Source: Clostridium sp. CMCC3677
GTDB taxonomy: Bacteria; Bacillota; Clostridia; Clostridiales; Clostridiaceae
Assembly (NCBI RefSeq): GCF_023845585.1
Contig: NZ_JAMQHS010000003.1
Coordinates: 62,001-126,000, forward strand
Direction of reading: 5' to 3'
DNA length: 64,000 bases
Below, one piece after another: positions 1 through 7,937 of this stretch. Each line of letters opens with the position of its first letter. Positions within the stretch are counted from its first letter, which is position 1. The position numbers and the translations under genes were made by a program. The notes under the pieces are model-generated. The model searched no databases and had not been told where the DNA came from. It worked only from the letters and a program-made list of their open reading frames with translations.

Positions 1-49
1 CTGCTGCTATTATTGGATTTTCTTCTAATAATTCTTTAATATTATTCAT
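1..49 (-). CDS. N-terminal fragment of a gene cut by the window edge, possibly GlpP-type antiterminator
   Basis: Only the first 16 codons are visible, beginning MNNIKELLEENPIIAA. The ATG at 47-49 is preceded by a good SD (GAGGGTG) and a promoter. The ENPIIAA stretch resembles the start of glycerol-3-phosphate-responsive antiterminators (GlpP) of clostridia, but 16 residues are too few to decide. The rest lies beyond the left edge. Confidence 0.35.
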   Translation of the reverse strand, partial: MNNIKELLEENPIIAA

Positions 50-89
50 TGTGCACCCTCTATACAAACGTTTTCTTTTGATGTTTTTA

Positions 90-117
90 TTATTACACAC
101 TTGTATAATCTTGTCAA
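90..117 (-). promoter_or_regulatory. Sigma-A type promoter for the left-edge gene
   Basis: On the minus strand a perfect TTGACA (112-117) is followed after 16 bp by TAATAA (90-95). It lies about 40 bp upstream of the edge gene start. This is one of the clearest vegetative promoters in the window. Confidence 0.6.
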
Positions 118-414
118 CATTGTTATTTTTTTAACTTTCTTGATATGACTCGTTATATATCTATTCTTATGCTTATTTACTCTCCTTTATTAATAAATTG
201 TTAATTAATAAAATATTTTTTACAGGAATTCAGCTTTAAAATTTATAATAAGTATTATTTTTATCATTCTTTTATTTATATGTTCTTAAAACATGACCTT
301 TATTTTAAAATAAAAAACCAGTCATATAATAAACTACTCCCTTTATAAAGAAAACAGTTTTATTATTTTAACTGTCTACTATAAAGAGAGCATATCATAA
401 ATCTATTTTTTAAT
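118..414. other. AT-rich intergenic stretch with a weak hairpin behind hom
   Basis: No gene is seen. A small hairpin with ACAGTT/AACTGT arms (354-359 and 370-375), followed on the minus strand by TTTTC, lies about 40 bp past the hom stop and may be its terminator. The rest is featureless AT-rich sequence. Confidence 0.35.
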
Positions 415-1716
415 CTACTCTTTAAAATCTTCTATTCTTATTATATTGTCTATTTTATTTACAGAACTTAAATTAGATATTTCATTGCAAGAGCTATATA
501 TTTGAGCTTGAGTTGTCTTATGTGTAACTAAAACTATTGTTACTTGACCCTCTTCATTTTCCTCACCTTTTTGAATAACTGATCTTAAACTAACATTATG
601 TTTTCCTAAAATAGCAGTTATTTCACCTAAGACTCCTGATTCATCTAATACAGTTGCTCTAATATAAAACTTACTTTCAACATCTTTTATATCTGATATT
701 TCTCTATCCCATAAATTATTTTTTACTACTGAATTATAATTTTCTAAATCAACATTGCTTCTAAGCATAGAAATAACATCACTAACTACAGCACTACCTG
801 TTGGTAAATCTCCTGCTCCTCTACCATAAAACATTAAATCACCAACTGCATTTCCCTTTACAAACACAGCATTAAATGAATCATATACATTAGCTAGTGG
901 ATGTTTTTTAGGTATCATAGTTGGATGAACTCTTAATTCAAGTTTTCCCTTAACTTCTTTTACAATTGCAAGCAATTTAATAACCATTTTAAATTCTTTT
1001 GCATATTCCATATCTATAGGATTTATATTAGTTATTCCTTCCCTATAAACATTATCTACGTCAACCTTTGTTCCAAATGCCAATGATGAAAGTATTGCTA
1101 ATTTATATTGAGCATCATAACCATCTATATCAGATGTAGGATCTGCTTCTGCATAACCTTTTTCTTGTGCTTCTTTTAAAGCTTGGTCAAATTCTAATCC
1201 ATCACATTCCATTTTAGTTAAAATATAATTTGTAGTACCATTTATAATTCCATATAATTCTTTTATTTTATTTGCAGTCAAACTTTCATCTATTCCATTT
1301 ATTATTGGAATTCCACCTGCAACACTTGCTTCATATTTAAACATAACATTGTTGCTATCAGCTTTTTCAAAAAGTTCATCTCCATGTGTTGCAATTAACA
1401 TTTTATTTGCTGTTACAATATGTTTTCCTGCATTCATGCACTTTATCATATATTCCTTAGCCGGATCTATTCCTCCCATAATTTCAATAACTATTTTGAT
1501 AGAATTATCATTTAATATTTCATCAAAACTTGTAGTTATAAGTTCTTCTGAAACTTCCACTCCTCTTGCTTTGCTTTTATCTCTTACAAGAATCTTAGCA
1601 ATTTCAACTTCATAACCTGAACGTTTCATTATTTCTTCTTTATTAGAATTTAAAATCATACAAACACCACGACCAACATTCCCCAATCCTAGTAGTGCTA
1701 TTCTAACTTTTTTCAT
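415..1716 (-). CDS. hom: Homoserine dehydrogenase
   Basis: NAD(P)-dependent reduction of L-aspartate semialdehyde to homoserine, the branch point towards threonine and methionine; cytosolic. The 433-residue protein has the N-terminal nucleotide-binding glycine motif LGLGNVGRG (residues 9-17), the substrate-domain signature around EASVAGGIPII (about 130-140), and a C-terminal ACT domain (about 353-430) starting FYIRATVLDESGVLGE. An ACT domain usually means feedback control, typically by threonine. Length is normal for the ACT-bearing form. The ATG has an SD (AAGGGGG) at good spacing. The gene stands alone here, without hisC, thrB or thrC beside it. Its substrate is also the presumed co-substrate of the carboxynorspermidine dehydrogenase encoded at 30.4-31.6 kb. 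Confidence 0.95.
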   Translation of the reverse strand: MKKVRIALLGLGNVGRGVCMILNSNKEEIMKRSGYEVEIAKILVRDKSKARGVEVSEELITTSFDEILNDNSIKIVIEIMGGIDPAKEYMIKCMNAGKHIVTANKMLIATHGDELFEKADSNNVMFKYEASVAGGIPIINGIDESLTANKIKELYGIINGTTNYILTKMECDGLEFDQALKEAQEKGYAEADPTSDIDGYDAQYKLAILSSLAFGTKVDVDNVYREGITNINPIDMEYAKEFKMVIKLLAIVKEVKGKLELRVHPTMIPKKHPLANVYDSFNAVFVKGNAVGDLMFYGRGAGDLPTGSAVVSDVISMLRSNVDLENYNSVVKNNLWDREISDIKDVESKFYIRATVLDESGVLGEITAILGKHNVSLRSVIQKGEENEEGQVTIVLVTHKTTQAQIYSSCNEISNLSSVNKIDNIIRIEDFKE

Positions 1717-1917
1717 TTTTATTCCCCCTTATTGCATATAATTGCTAATAATACTATTCTCTTTCATTATATTATAATGTTTCTGTGTAACTTTTACCAT
1801 ATGATTTTTATTTTTATATTATTAGGAAAAGCATACGGTTTAATATTCAACTTACTTAATTTGCATAAATATAATTTAGCACTTTATATGAAGTTAATAA
1901 ATTATAACAGACAAAAA

Positions 1918-1947
1918 GAGTATTGATAATCCTATTTATCAATACTC
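1918..1947 (-). terminator. Rho-independent terminator behind the ArsR-NifX gene
   Basis: Perfect 12-bp stem (1918-1929 with 1936-1947) and 6-nt loop, with T-rich tails on both strands (TTTTTGTC on the minus strand). It lies between the stop of the 2064-2819 gene and the start of hom, so hom must have its own promoter. Confidence 0.8.
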
Positions 1948-1982
1948 CTTTTGTTATGAGTTAATCTGTAAATAAACAAATA

Positions 1983-2028
1983 AACCCTTGTCGTTTAGAC
2001 TCTGCCCAGCTTTTCTTGTGCACATGTC
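1983..2028. other. GC-richer conserved-looking patch of unknown nature
   Basis: About 45 bp of clearly higher GC than its surroundings, between the ArsR-NifX stop and its terminator. One minus-strand frame is open from here and reads TRKAGQSLNDKGLFVYLQ before a stop, with no start or SD. It may be the remnant of a mobile-element gene or a repeat; I cannot assign it. Confidence 0.25.
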
Positions 2029-2063
2029 AATATTGTACTGAAACAAATCAGTTTTTCATATTA

Positions 2064-2819
2064 TTAATGACCACATCCATCATGGCTACATGTATGATTA
2101 GATGGGAATTCTGTTAATTCACCTTTTTTATATGCTTCTAAGTTTTTGTTAACATTTCCTTCTATTGCTTTAAAAACTTTAATTCCCATAGAATTAAGTT
2201 TTGTAATAGCACCACTTCCTATTCCACCTACTATTACTGCATCTACAATTTCACCTGATAATGCTTTTATTGGTTGGCATTTCCCATGTTCATGACCTAA
2301 ATCACCATTGTTTAATGATTTAACTTCATTAGTTTCAGTATCACATATTATAAATAATGGTGCTGTTCCAAAGTGATTATATGGAATACTATTTACACCT
2401 TCATTTGATTTTACTGGAAAACATACTTTCATTGTCAATTCCTCCTTAATTAATTCTTTTTTAGAACATTTTTTGTTTTTGCAATTTGATAAACACATAA
2501 GAGATCCTACTTTATAATTCTTATCTTTAGAATTTAAGCTTAATGATATATTATCGCTATTAGTTATTAAATTTAAAAACTTAATAGCATCATTTATTCT
2601 CTCTTCATTTAAATCATAAATAATATAATATCCTATTTTATATCCTATTATAAGTTGCGATTCTTTCAATATCTTTATATGTTGAGAGACAGCTGCTTCA
2701 CTTATTCTTAAGTGCTTTGCAATCCCTTTTGCGCACATATTTTTTTTAGATAGTAATATTAATATATTTACTCTTGTTTCATCAGCTATTGCTTTAAATA
2801 AATTTATAAAACTATTCAT
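2064..2819 (-). CDS. ArsR-family HTH fused to a NifX/NafY-type (dinitrogenase FeMo-cofactor) domain
   Basis: Residues 1 to about 85 form an ArsR winged helix (ADETRVNILILLSKK, then the recognition region EAAVSQHIKILKES). A linker carries three cysteines (C109, C113, C118). Residues 130-245 are a dinitrogenase iron-molybdenum cofactor family domain (MKVCFPVKSNEG, HFGTAPLFIICD, AVIVGGIGSGA), followed by a Cys/His-rich tail, HTCSHDGCGH. ArsR proteins repress and respond to metals or redox. The NifX-like fold binds iron-sulfur or metal clusters in known members, so a metal- or cluster-sensing regulator is likely. The gene is autogenously placed: a long dyad overlaps its promoter (2833-2866). A strong internal SD and ATG precede residue 130, so the NifX part may also be made separately. 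Confidence 0.8.
   Translation of the reverse strand: MNSFINLFKAIADETRVNILILLSKKNMCAKGIAKHLRISEAAVSQHIKILKESQLIIGYKIGYYIIYDLNEERINDAIKFLNLITNSDNISLSLNSKDKNYKVGSLMCLSNCKNKKCSKKELIKEELTMKVCFPVKSNEGVNSIPYNHFGTAPLFIICDTETNEVKSLNNGDLGHEHGKCQPIKALSGEIVDAVIVGGIGSGAITKLNSMGIKVFKAIEGNVNKNLEAYKKGELTEFPSNHTCSHDGCGH
2430..2447 (-). promoter_or_regulatory. Internal ribosome binding site inside the ArsR-NifX ORF
   Basis: An AAGGAGG (2441-2447) lies 8 nt upstream of an in-frame ATG (2430-2432), which is codon 130 of the fusion. It is as strong as any SD in the window and sits exactly at the domain boundary. Use of it would give a separate 122-residue NifX-like protein. Confidence 0.6.
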
Positions 2820-2832
2820 AAAGACCTCTTAT

Positions 2833-2890
2833 ATAATCTAATTAAGTATTTGCTTAATTAGATTATAATCCTATTGTAAATATTTTTCAA
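2833..2890 (-). promoter_or_regulatory. Promoter with ArsR-type operator
   Basis: On the minus strand TTGAAA (2885-2890) is followed after 17 bp by a perfect TATAAT (2862-2867). A perfect inverted repeat with 14-bp arms (2833-2846 and 2853-2866) and 6-bp centre overlaps the -10 box and the transcription start. The core ATTAAGTATTTGCTTAAT resembles ArsR/SmtB operators. Autorepression by the encoded ArsR-NifX protein is inferred. Confidence 0.7.
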
Positions 2891-2901
2891 GTAATAAACA
2901 A

Positions 2902-2940
2902 AATAAGTTACCTCAATATTAAAAATTGAGATAACTTATT
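2902..2940 (-). terminator. Terminator behind the rhodanese gene
   Basis: A 16-bp stem (2902-2917 with 2925-2940), with one G-U pair on the minus strand, begins 9 bp after the rhodanese stop and is followed by TTTGTTTATT. Confidence 0.75.
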
Positions 2941-2949
2941 ATTTAATAG

Positions 2950-3270
2950 CTAATCATTTAATTGATCTCCATCATAAGATATCATTCCACCATAAACATT
3001 TATAACATCAAATCCTTTTTCTCTTAGATCAATACACACGCTAGCTGTTCTTGCTCCCGATCTACATATCAAATAATATTCCTTGTTTTTATCTAAGTAA
3101 TTATCTGCATTATCCAATAAATCATGCATTGGTATGTTTTTAGACGTCTTAAGACTTCCTACTCTATATTCAAAAGGCTCTCTTATGTCTATCAATTCTA
3201 TCTTTCCTAATAATTCATCTATTTCACTTACATCTATAGTCGTTATTTTCTTATTAGTATTTTCATTCAT
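2950..3270 (-). CDS. Single-domain rhodanese-like sulfurtransferase
   Basis: A 106-residue cytosolic protein with one rhodanese domain: LIDIREPFEYRVGSL (about 26-40), the active-site loop CRSGAR with nucleophile Cys69, and the closing motif VINVYGGMISYDGD. Such proteins carry a sulfane sulfur on the cysteine and hand it to acceptors such as thiols, cyanide or enzyme partners. The loop size fits sulfur transfer rather than phosphatase activity. SD AAGGAGG precedes the ATG. It lies upstream of the ArsR-NifX regulator on the same strand but ends in its own terminator, and the regulator has its own promoter. The physiological acceptor is unknown. Confidence 0.85.
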   Translation of the reverse strand: MNENTNKKITTIDVSEIDELLGKIELIDIREPFEYRVGSLKTSKNIPMHDLLDNADNYLDKNKEYYLICRSGARTASVCIDLREKGFDVINVYGGMISYDGDQLND

Positions 3271-3295
3271 TAAATCTAATCCTCCTTAGTATTTT

Positions 3296-3349
3296 GCTAT
3301 GTTTAAAATATCATTGATATTATATATCAATATTCACTTAAAACAAAGC
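3296..3349. repeat. Short degenerate copy of the GGCTATGTTTTA palindromic element
   Basis: About 54 bp beginning GCTATGTTT and ending AAAACAAAGC, with inner TTGATAT/ATATCAA arms like the larger copies at 37013 and 62720. It lies upstream of the rhodanese gene. A (TAA)n microsatellite follows at 3411-3430. Confidence 0.5.
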
Positions 3350-3437
3350 TAAGTATCTAAGTAACTCTAAATATTTACAATTAAGTTACCTAATGAAAAT
3401 TATTATTACTTAATAATAATAATAATAATATGTAATC

Positions 3438-4136
3438 TCAAAAAATTCCAAATATTATTGGTATAAATATAGCTGGGATCATGTTTGCAACTTTAATTTT
3501 GCTTACCCCAAGTATATTTAATGCTAATCCAATAATTAAAATACTCCCAACAGAGGACATATTGGATATAATCACATCATTTAATATTGCAGAAAGACTA
3601 TTTGCTAATACAGTTATTATTCCCTGATAAATAAAAACTACTACTGAAGATAACATTACACCTATACCTAATGATGAACTAAAAATAATTGATGATACTC
3701 CATCTAATACTGATTTAGCAAATAAAATTGTATGATCACCTCTCAAACCACTTTCCAAAGATCCTACTATAGCCATAGCGCCAACACAAAATAATAAACT
3801 TGCTGCAACAAATCCTTCTGCAATAGAAACTTCATTTTTAGTTTCTTTTTCATCTACATTTTTATAATTTAATCTATTTGCCATAATTTCTCCCAAATAA
3901 TTCAATCTTTTGTCAATGTCAATAATTTCTCCTATAAGTGAGCCTATAGCAATACAAAGAATTATTTGTAAAGTATCTTCACCTTTTAAAGCTCCTGATA
4001 TTCCGATATAAAGTGCACATAAAGCCAACCCACTCATTATTGTAGAACTAATTTTTTCAGTTAATTTTCCTTTTAGAAGTAATCCTATTAAACATCCACA
4101 TATTATAGATATGGAATCTACTATAGTCCCAAACAT
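3438..4136 (-). CDS. DUF554 family integral membrane protein
   Basis: A 232-residue, very hydrophobic protein with about seven predicted membrane spans and the DUF554 hallmarks: the N-terminal MFGTIVDSISIICGCLIGLL, the segment IAIGSLIGEIIDID, and the C-terminal LIIGLALNILGVSKIKVANM. The family (YdfK/YqgA-like) is widespread in Firmicutes and its function is not established; transport has been suggested only by topology. SD GGGGAGAAGGG precedes the ATG. The gene appears monocistronic. The divergent neighbour encodes an exported phosphatase, with no obvious functional link. Confidence 0.8.
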   Translation of the reverse strand: MFGTIVDSISIICGCLIGLLLKGKLTEKISSTIMSGLALCALYIGISGALKGEDTLQIILCIAIGSLIGEIIDIDKRLNYLGEIMANRLNYKNVDEKETKNEVSIAEGFVAASLLFCVGAMAIVGSLESGLRGDHTILFAKSVLDGVSSIIFSSSLGIGVMLSSVVVFIYQGIITVLANSLSAILNDVIISNMSSVGSILIIGLALNILGVSKIKVANMIPAIFIPIIFGIF

Positions 4137-4318
4137 ATCCCTTCTCCCCTTACATTTTTAATAATTTATTCAAGTATTATACCATAAAATTGTATTTTAA
4201 TCTTAAATTCACATTTGTATGTTTAACTACAATTACTAATCTTTTGAATATAAATTGTTTTTATTAGACATATTAAGCATATGTAATAAATTTAATTAAC
4301 ACAATGAGGTGATTTTTA

Positions 4319-5245
4319 ATGTACAAAAAAGCAAAACTTAAATTATATATTCCACTGCTATTATTAATTACTATTTTTTCTTCATTCTTTTTAAACTTTA
4401 ATATAGCTTTAGCATTTAATGAACCAAATAATAAAAGTGATGTAAATCTTATAGTTGATAGTTTAAAAAAAGATAAAATTCCCAATAATTTTAGAACTAC
4501 TTCTAATCTAACAAATATACAAAACAAATCTTCTTTAAATTTAAAGGGATTAGAAACTTTAAATACATCCGGAAGTCAACAATTTTCTAAAGATAATTTA
4601 GATATTTTAACAAAATCTATAGAAAGTAAACTTCCTATATTAATTATTGATTTAAGACAAGAATCTCACGGATTTCTAAATGAATACCCCATTAGTTTTG
4701 CAAATGAGAAGAATGATTCTAACTTAGGTCTTAGCAAAGCAGCAGTTACATTTAAAGAAAAGAAAGATTTAAAAAGTATAAAATTAAATACTCCATTTAA
4801 CTTTTATAATCATCCAGAAATAAGCGTAATTCCAAAAGAAGTTTTATCTGAAAAACAAATTACAAAAGCTCATTCTTTGAATTATTCAAGAGTTCCAGTA
4901 ACAGATACAAAGCTACCTACAAATGAGATAATCGACTGTTTTATAAATATTGTAAAGGAATGTTCAAAAGATAATTGGATACATTTTCATTGCAAAGCAG
5001 GATTTGGTAGAACAACCACTTTTATGATTATGTACGATATGATGAAAAATTATAAAAATGCTACTTCTGATGAAATTGTAAAAAGACAATTGGCTTTAGC
5101 TAGTTTTAATGAAAAAGAAATATCTGAATTTTCATCAAATGACCGAGTTAATTTTTTAAATAAATTCTTCAATTATTGTAAAGATACTAATGGAAACTTT
5201 GATACAACTTGGAGTTCTTGGTTGAATAACTCTCAAAAGCATTGA
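4319..5245 (+). CDS. Exported PTP-like inositol polyphosphatase (cysteine phytase) family protein
   Basis: A 308-residue protein with a hydrophobic N-terminal segment (about 9-33) that looks like a signal peptide or anchor, so the enzyme should act outside the membrane. The catalytic P-loop is HCKAGFGRT (224-232), with nucleophile Cys225 and phosphate-binding Arg231. Upstream DLRQESHGFLNE (about 111-122) and RVPVTDTKLP (about 191-200, candidate general acid Asp196) match the PTP-like phytase layout known from rumen clostridia. Family members hydrolyse phytate or other inositol polyphosphates, and some act on phosphotyrosine. I infer an inositol-phosphate phosphatase, and the substrate is unproven. 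It is a single gene with a hairpin terminator behind it. Confidence 0.8.
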   Translation: MYKKAKLKLYIPLLLLITIFSSFFLNFNIALAFNEPNNKSDVNLIVDSLKKDKIPNNFRTTSNLTNIQNKSSLNLKGLETLNTSGSQQFSKDNLDILTKSIESKLPILIIDLRQESHGFLNEYPISFANEKNDSNLGLSKAAVTFKEKKDLKSIKLNTPFNFYNHPEISVIPKEVLSEKQITKAHSLNYSRVPVTDTKLPTNEIIDCFINIVKECSKDNWIHFHCKAGFGRTTTFMIMYDMMKNYKNATSDEIVKRQLALASFNEKEISEFSSNDRVNFLNKFFNYCKDTNGNFDTTWSSWLNNSQKH

Positions 5246-5265
5246 TAAATTAATCAATATACTTT

Positions 5266-5309
5266 AATAGGGATATTAGCAATTTAAAAATCTTTCTAAT
5301 ATCTCTATT
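5266..5309. terminator. Hairpin between convergent genes
   Basis: A 14-bp stem with one mismatch (5266-5279 with 5296-5309) lies between the convergent phosphatase gene and the AlgJ-like gene. The T tail is weak. Confidence 0.55.
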
Positions 5310-5323
5310 TATTATCTATACTC

Positions 5324-6277
5324 TTATAATTTATAATTTTCTTTTAAAAATTTTGCTAAATCTAAACTCACTTTATCAGCTCCCCATATATTGGTATGAC
5401 CTATGTTATTCATATCTTCTTTAAAATCAAAATTAATTTCACTCATTTTTTTTGACAAAGAATAATTTATAAATGGTATATTATTTTCTTTACTTATAAT
5501 AGATACTTTATTAAACATAGCAGCATCATCTTTGTACCAGCCTTCAAAATCATTGCTTGAATAATCATAAGGAGCATTTGTAAATATAAGCTCAAATTCT
5601 TTTTCTTTTGATAGTTCAATGAATTTATATAAATATTCTTTAGATTTAGCTGGTATTTCTCCTATTATATCATTTTCTTGTATACCTTCTATACCGTATC
5701 CATACTTTTCACTTCCTGCCTCAAACCCATTTATATCAGAGTTGCCTGATATATTATACTTTGTATAATCGTACTCTGTTAATTCTCCCCATCTATTGTG
5801 ATACTTAAAAATAGGAAATATATATGATATATAGTCTTTAGATGGTGTACAATTAAAAATCGCTTCTAACTTGTTATAAGAAAATTTCATATTATCTAAA
5901 ACATTTCTAATATATGATTCTTCTCCATATTCATTTTCTAATCCTAAATAATATAAGTCTAGTATTACTATATCAACATTTTTTTGTGTCTTTAATGCTT
6001 CTTTTAATAAATAATAAGTAACGTCTATGGGTTGCCCTCCAGTGGCATAATTAAAACTAGTTATACCACATTCATTATATAAAACTTTAGGATCTATAGA
6101 TCCATTCATATGACTAGATCCAAGTAATAATACCTCATACTGTTTCTCTTTATTATACAATCCTTCAGTTAATTTTTCTAAATGCCCTGGATACTTAAAT
6201 ATTGGAGATAATATATTTAATATAAAAGCAATTATAAAAATCAGTATAAATCCTTTTATTAAAAACTTTTTAATCAT
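5324..6277 (-). CDS. AlgJ/AlgX-like SGNH-type protein, partner of the MBOAT acyltransferase
   Basis: A 317-residue protein with one N-terminal membrane anchor (about 4-25) and an extracytoplasmic domain. LLLGSSHMNGSIDP (about 51-64) contains the GxSH-like nucleophile block, and VIILDLYYLG follows as in the DHHW/AlgX group. These proteins take an acyl group passed across the membrane by an MBOAT partner and transfer it to a polysaccharide. The MBOAT gene lies 9 bp upstream, so the two are co-transcribed. No polysaccharide synthase genes are nearby, so the acceptor is unknown. A C-terminal NIGHTNIWGADKVS segment could supply the catalytic histidine; this is inferred from spacing. Confidence 0.7.
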   Translation of the reverse strand: MIKKFLIKGFILIFIIAFILNILSPIFKYPGHLEKLTEGLYNKEKQYEVLLLGSSHMNGSIDPKVLYNECGITSFNYATGGQPIDVTYYLLKEALKTQKNVDIVILDLYYLGLENEYGEESYIRNVLDNMKFSYNKLEAIFNCTPSKDYISYIFPIFKYHNRWGELTEYDYTKYNISGNSDINGFEAGSEKYGYGIEGIQENDIIGEIPAKSKEYLYKFIELSKEKEFELIFTNAPYDYSSNDFEGWYKDDAAMFNKVSIISKENNIPFINYSLSKKMSEINFDFKEDMNNIGHTNIWGADKVSLDLAKFLKENYKL

Positions 6278-6286
6278 ATTAACCTC

Positions 6287-7777
6287 CTAAAATTGAAAAT
6301 ATATAAATTGCTGTGCACTGTAACCTGAACCATAAACCCCGAATATGCAAATTATTATAATTGCAGAAATGTACATAGCCCCTCTAAAAACAAAATTTTG
6401 CGTAGAAAAAATTTCTATTAAATTCTCTTTTTCTTGTAAATTATCCATAAATATTACTATAACTATTCCTATAATAGCCATAATAAACTCATATGAACTT
6501 AATCCTAAATTATATAAACTTTGATCACTTAATACCCAAGGATTATATACAAATAAGTTATTTAATATTATCTTTATATCACTAAAAGAATTAGCTCTAA
6601 AAAATATCCATGCAAAATTAACCAGTATAAAGGTTATTAATATTTGTGATAATTTAAAGCTGAATATATCTGTTCTTATATTATATTTATGTATTATTTT
6701 ATTTTTTATAGGCTTAATTATGTCACCTATAACTTGATAAATACCATGTAGTGTACCCCATATTACAAAATTCAGTGATGCTCCATGCCATAATCCGCTT
6801 GCTAAAAACACACTCATAATATTTAAATATGTTCTAAATTTACCTTTTCTATTCCCACCTAATGGTATATATAAATAATCTCTAAACCATGAACTTAAAG
6901 TTATATGCCACCTTCTCCAAAAGTCTTTTATAGATTTTGCTAAATATGGTTGCTTAAAATTTTCTGAAAGTTCAAATCCCATTACTTGCGCTGATCCTAT
7001 TGCTATATCAGAATAAGATGAAAAATCACAGTATATTTCAAAAGTAAAAAATAAAGTTGCAATTATAAATTGAAATCCGAAATACTCATTTGGTGCATTA
7101 TAAACCGTATTAACTAAAATAGCCAATCTATCTGCAATAAATATTTTCTTAAAAAATCCCCATAGCATTTTTATAAGACCATTTTTTACTCTGTAGTAAT
7201 CAAATTCATACACTTCGTTAAACTGTGGAAGTAATTTTTTAGATTTCTCTATAGGACCTGCCACTAACTGTGGAAAAAACGATACAAACAACGCATATTT
7301 ACCTAGATTTTTTTCTGCTTTAATATCCCCTCTATATACATCTACTGTATAACTTAAAGCTTGAAAAGTATAAAAAGATATTCCAACAGGTAAGAGTACA
7401 TCAAAATTCGGAAATTTAATTATAAAATCAATAGTTGTTCCTAATCTAACTATAATGTTTGTAAAAAAATTATAATATTTAAATAAAAATAGTATTCCTA
7501 GGTTAATAACAAAACTTAATATAATCCACAACTTTTTTATATCTTTAGCTTTTTTTACATCTTTTACTGTATTATTTGTTCTTTCAATTAATATTCCACT
7601 TAAATATGTAACTATAGTTGATAATCCTATTAAAATTGCATATTTAGGATTCCAACACATGTAAAAATAATAACTAGAAAATAATAACCATATCCATCTT
7701 ATCTTAAATGGAATAAGAAAATATAACATAGTTACTATAGGAAAAAACACTAAAAAGTGTATTGAATTAAATGACAT
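6287..7777 (-). CDS. MBOAT family membrane O-acyltransferase (AlgI/DltB-like)
   Basis: A 496-residue polytopic protein with about ten or more membrane spans. Signature motifs are SFYTFQALSYTVDVYRG, FWRRWHITLSSWFRDYLYIPLG and GLWHGASLNFVIWGTLHG, the last containing the conserved catalytic histidine. AlgI-type MBOATs move acetyl groups from a cytosolic donor to the outside for O-acetylation of exported glycans. It pairs with the SGNH-type protein directly downstream in a two-gene unit. SD GAGGGATA precedes the ATG. It differs from dltB context because no dltA, dltC or dltD is present. I infer exopolysaccharide or spore/cell-wall glycan acetylation. Confidence 0.88.
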   Translation of the reverse strand: MSFNSIHFLVFFPIVTMLYFLIPFKIRWIWLLFSSYYFYMCWNPKYAILIGLSTIVTYLSGILIERTNNTVKDVKKAKDIKKLWIILSFVINLGILFLFKYYNFFTNIIVRLGTTIDFIIKFPNFDVLLPVGISFYTFQALSYTVDVYRGDIKAEKNLGKYALFVSFFPQLVAGPIEKSKKLLPQFNEVYEFDYYRVKNGLIKMLWGFFKKIFIADRLAILVNTVYNAPNEYFGFQFIIATLFFTFEIYCDFSSYSDIAIGSAQVMGFELSENFKQPYLAKSIKDFWRRWHITLSSWFRDYLYIPLGGNRKGKFRTYLNIMSVFLASGLWHGASLNFVIWGTLHGIYQVIGDIIKPIKNKIIHKYNIRTDIFSFKLSQILITFILVNFAWIFFRANSFSDIKIILNNLFVYNPWVLSDQSLYNLGLSSYEFIMAIIGIVIVIFMDNLQEKENLIEIFSTQNFVFRGAMYISAIIIICIFGVYGSGYSAQQFIYFQF

Positions 7778-7876
7778 ATTCTATATCCCTCGCTTTATTA
7801 ATCTCTATATATTATTATTTTTTCCTTAATACTAGCTTAATAAACAAAGTTTTTGAATTATATTTGCAATAAAAAA

Positions 7877-7910
7877 GCCTATCATAATAATTATTTTTAT
7901 TATGATAGAC
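7877..7910. terminator. Terminator behind aspS
   Basis: A 14-bp stem with one G-U pair (7877-7890 with 7897-7910) and 6-nt loop, followed on the minus strand by TTTTTTATTG and on the plus strand by TTTTGTTTTT. Confidence 0.85.
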
Positions 7911-7937
7911 TTTTGTTTTTTATTATTTTAAATTTTA

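Noticed and set aside
1732-1926. 64-residue plus-strand frame between hom and its neighbour
   Set aside because: No SD, odd composition (Ile/Leu/Tyr-rich chance translation of AT-rich DNA), and it runs into the terminator hairpin.
3411-3430. (TAA)n repeat
   Set aside because: Simple microsatellite in a non-coding gap; too short to suggest phase variation and not at a promoter.
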